Source: Hymenobacter sp. | Lineage (GTDB): Bacteria > Bacteroidota > Bacteroidia > Cytophagales > Hymenobacteraceae | Assembly (NCBI GenBank): GCA_028288445.1 | Contig: JAQBNT010000062.1 | Span: 1 to 43,336 of the forward strand | DNA: 43,336 nt | Direction: 5' to 3' | In this document: positions 41,453 to 43,336 of the stretch, one piece after another | How the letters are laid out: each line of letters starts with the position of its first letter | Position numbering within the stretch: the stretch's first letter is position 1 | The notes under the pieces: model-generated | Databases searched by the model: none | What the model saw: only the letters and a program-made list of their open reading frames with translations | What the model was told of the DNA's origin: nothing | Program-made: the position numbers and the translations under genes

Positions 41453-43336
41453 ATGTCCAACGCTTCCGCCCCCAAACCCGCTTCCCGCGCTAAAACTGCC
41501 CCGAAAGCTCCTTCCAAACCAGCCCCGGCCAACACGCCGAAAGCCGATTTCGGCCCCAACCTCCAGCCCGGCATGGGCGCGGTGCTCCACGCGGCCGGCA
41601 CCACGTTTCGGGTGTGGGCCCCCCACGCCGATGCGGTGTCCGTTATCGGCACTTTTAATGACTGGCAGGGCGACAAAAATCCGCTTCAGCACGAAGCCGA
41701 CGGCTACTGGGCCGCCGATGTGGCCGGAGCCAAGGTGGGCGATGAATACAAATTCCACATCACCAACGGCAAGCAAACCTTCGACCGCAACGACCCCTAC
41801 GCCCGCCAGGTCACGAACTCGGCCGGCTCGTCGGTGGTGCACGACCCCAACTTTGACTGGGGCGACGACCATTTCCAGATGCCCGCCTGGAATGAGCTGG
41901 TGATTTATGAGCTGCACGTAGGCACCTTCAACGCGCCCGATGCCGAGAACGTGGGCACGTTTCTGAGCGTGGCCGAAAAGCTGCCGTACCTGCGCGATTT
42001 GGGCATTAACTGCATTGAATTGCTGCCGGCTACGGAGTTTCCGGGCAGCCGCTCGTGGGGCTACAACCCGGCCAACCCGTTTGCGCTCGAAAGCGACTAC
42101 GGCGGGCCGGTGGCCTTCAAGGAACTGGTGAAGCAGGCCCACGCGCACGGCATCGCGGTGGTGCTGGACGTGGTGTACAACCACTTCGGCCCCGGCGACC
42201 TCGACCTCTGGCAGTTTGACGGCTGGCACGAGAACGACGGCGGCGGCATCTACTTCTACAACGACTGGCGCGCCAAAACGCCCTGGGGCGACAACCGCCC
42301 CGACTACGGCCGGCCGGAGGTGCGCCAGTACATCCGCGACAATGCCCTGATGTGGCTGAACGAGTACCGCTGCGACGGCCTGCGGGCGGACGCCATTTCC
42401 TTTATCCGCAACGTGAACGGCGAGGAAAACCCCGACGAGGACCTGCCCGACGGCTGGAGCCTGATGCGCTGGATTAACGAGGAAATCGACCAGACGATGC
42501 CCTGGAAAATCACCATCGCCGAGGACCTGCGCGGCAATGCGGCCATCACCGAAACCACTCCCAACGGCGGCCAGGGCTTCGATACGCAGTGGGACGGCTC
42601 GTTTGTGTACCCCATCCGCGACGCGCTGACGGCGCAGGAAGACGCCGACCGCGACATGCATGCCGTGGCTCAGGCCCTGACGCAGCTCTATAACGACAAC
42701 GCCTTCCGGCGCGTCATCTACACCGAAAGCCACGACGAGGTGGCCAACGGCAAAAGCCGCGTGCCCGAGGAAATCATGCCCGGCGCGGCCGACCACTGGT
42801 ACGCCAAGAAGCGCTCCAGCCTGGGCGCGGCGCTGGTGATGACGGCCCCCGGCATCCCCATGCTGTTTCAGGGCCAGGAGTTTCTGGCCGATGGGTCGTT
42901 TGTTGACACCGAACCCATTCGCTGGGAGCGCGTGGAAGAGCGCGGCGGCCTGGTGCACCTCTACCGCGACCTCATTGGCCTGCGCCGCAACCTGCACGGC
43001 AACACGCGCGGCCTGGGCGGGCAGCACACCAAAGTGTCCCACGTCAACAACGACGCCAAGCTGGTGGCCTTTGCCCGCCAGGCCGGCGAGGGCGGCCCCG
43101 GCGATACCACCGTGGTGCTGGCCAACTTCGCCAACCAGGCGCACGAGGCTTATACCATCGGCCTGCCCGGCCCCGGCCACTGGCAGGTGCGCTTCAACAG
43201 CGACTGGCAGGGCTACGACGGCGATTTTGGCGACATGGACGGCTTCGGCATGGACGCCGAGGAAGGCGAATACGACTGCTTCGGCTGGCACGGCAGCATT
43301 GGCATTGCGGCCTACGCCGTGCTCATCCTCTCGCAG
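41453..43336 (+). CDS. GH13 alpha-glucan branching enzyme-like protein, 3'-partial
   Basis: Alpha-amylase-superfamily enzyme that probably remodels alpha-1,4 glucans. The window holds 628 codons and ends before the stop. After a basic Pro/Ala/Lys-rich tail (1-35), an N-terminal CBM48-like module (about 45-135) shows TTFRVWAPHADAVSVIGTFNDW. The catalytic barrel follows, with VVLDVVYNHFGP, nucleophile D313 in GLRADAIS, acid/base E357 in TIAEDLRG and D428 in ESHDEVANG. A beta-sandwich begins near 520. It resembles GlgB and TreZ-like enzymes; the exact reaction is open. The ATG at 41453 is chosen as the first start after the 190-bp gap, where a weak dyad ATATTC/GAATAT lies at 41278-41298. Confidence 0.85.
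   Translation, partial: MSNASAPKPASRAKTAPKAPSKPAPANTPKADFGPNLQPGMGAVLHAAGTTFRVWAPHADAVSVIGTFNDWQGDKNPLQHEADGYWAADVAGAKVGDEYKFHITNGKQTFDRNDPYARQVTNSAGSSVVHDPNFDWGDDHFQMPAWNELVIYELHVGTFNAPDAENVGTFLSVAEKLPYLRDLGINCIELLPATEFPGSRSWGYNPANPFALESDYGGPVAFKELVKQAHAHGIAVVLDVVYNHFGPGDLDLWQFDGWHENDGGGIYFYNDWRAKTPWGDNRPDYGRPEVRQYIRDNALMWLNEYRCDGLRADAISFIRNVNGEENPDEDLPDGWSLMRWINEEIDQTMPWKITIAEDLRGNAAITETTPNGGQGFDTQWDGSFVYPIRDALTAQEDADRDMHAVAQALTQLYNDNAFRRVIYTESHDEVANGKSRVPEEIMPGAADHWYAKKRSSLGAALVMTAPGIPMLFQGQEFLADGSFVDTEPIRWERVEERGGLVHLYRDLIGLRRNLHGNTRGLGGQHTKVSHVNNDAKLVAFARQAGEGGPGDTTVVLANFANQAHEAYTIGLPGPGHWQVRFNSDWQGYDGDFGDMDGFGMDAEEGEYDCFGWHGSIGIAAYAVLILSQ

Noticed and set aside
41375-43291. Long open frame on the minus strand (638 codons) across the GH13 gene
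   Set aside because: It is a GC-rich antisense shadow: the plus strand carries CBM48 and GH13 catalytic motifs in one continuous frame, while the minus frame is low-complexity with no domain.

Overview
The window is high-GC chromosomal DNA from a Bacteroidota bacterium, most likely Hymenobacter or a close relative. Supporting signs are a TonB-dependent receptor with an N-terminal carboxypeptidase-regulatory-like domain, promoters of the TAnnTTTG type, PAS domains of the kind seen in Hymenobacter sensor kinases, a BlaI/M56 pair, an ECF sigma factor with a membrane partner, and many short palindromic intergenic repeats. No rRNA, tRNA, CRISPR array or intact insertion sequence was seen.

Layout. 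1-3.4 kb: a restriction-modification pair, in which an N6-adenine methylase with an apparent nuclease-like N-terminus runs off the left edge and is followed by a specificity subunit. 3.5-5.7 kb: an orphan TonB-dependent receptor on the minus strand. 6.1-9.7 kb: a tandemly duplicated two-gene module. Each copy has a triple-PAS protein with no kinase or other output domain, then a protein of about 117 residues that looks like a CZB domain lacking every zinc ligand. 9.8-11.7 kb: TatD nuclease, a BlaI-type repressor with a striking double operator, and a decayed M56/BlaR1-like partner. 11.9-19.7 kb: a surface-polysaccharide locus in two divergent arms (GT2, NodB deacetylase, unknown protein, GT4 and Wzx flippase on the minus strand; Wzz and Wzy/ligase on the plus strand). 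19.9-24.4 kb: SpoIIE-type phosphatase, an orphan DppC-like permease with a small coupled protein, a membrane-anchored SRPBCC protein and a cytochrome c. 24.5-27.7 kb: a second GT2 carrying a 14 x 7-residue insert, a coupled LPG-synthase-like membrane protein and RuvC. 27.9-33.1 kb: an AT-rich orphan gene, PhzF, and an ECF sigma factor coupled to an inner-membrane/beta-barrel fusion, then a lipoprotein. 33.2-41.3 kb: HutI, a 2H phosphoesterase, a BLUF photoreceptor, a GT39-like membrane glycosyltransferase, a zinc-ribbon membrane protein, a YfcC-family transporter and small conserved unknowns. 41.5 kb to the right edge: a GH13 branching-enzyme-like protein, cut by the window.

The best candidates for something undescribed are the duplicated PAS/CZB-like module at 6.1-9.7 kb and two strictly periodic 21-bp arrays. 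One array is coding, inside the GT2 gene at 25.6-25.9 kb; the other is intergenic at 39.75-39.96 kb. Several genes also appear to start within a few bases of their -7 box, which suggests leaderless or nearly leaderless mRNAs.
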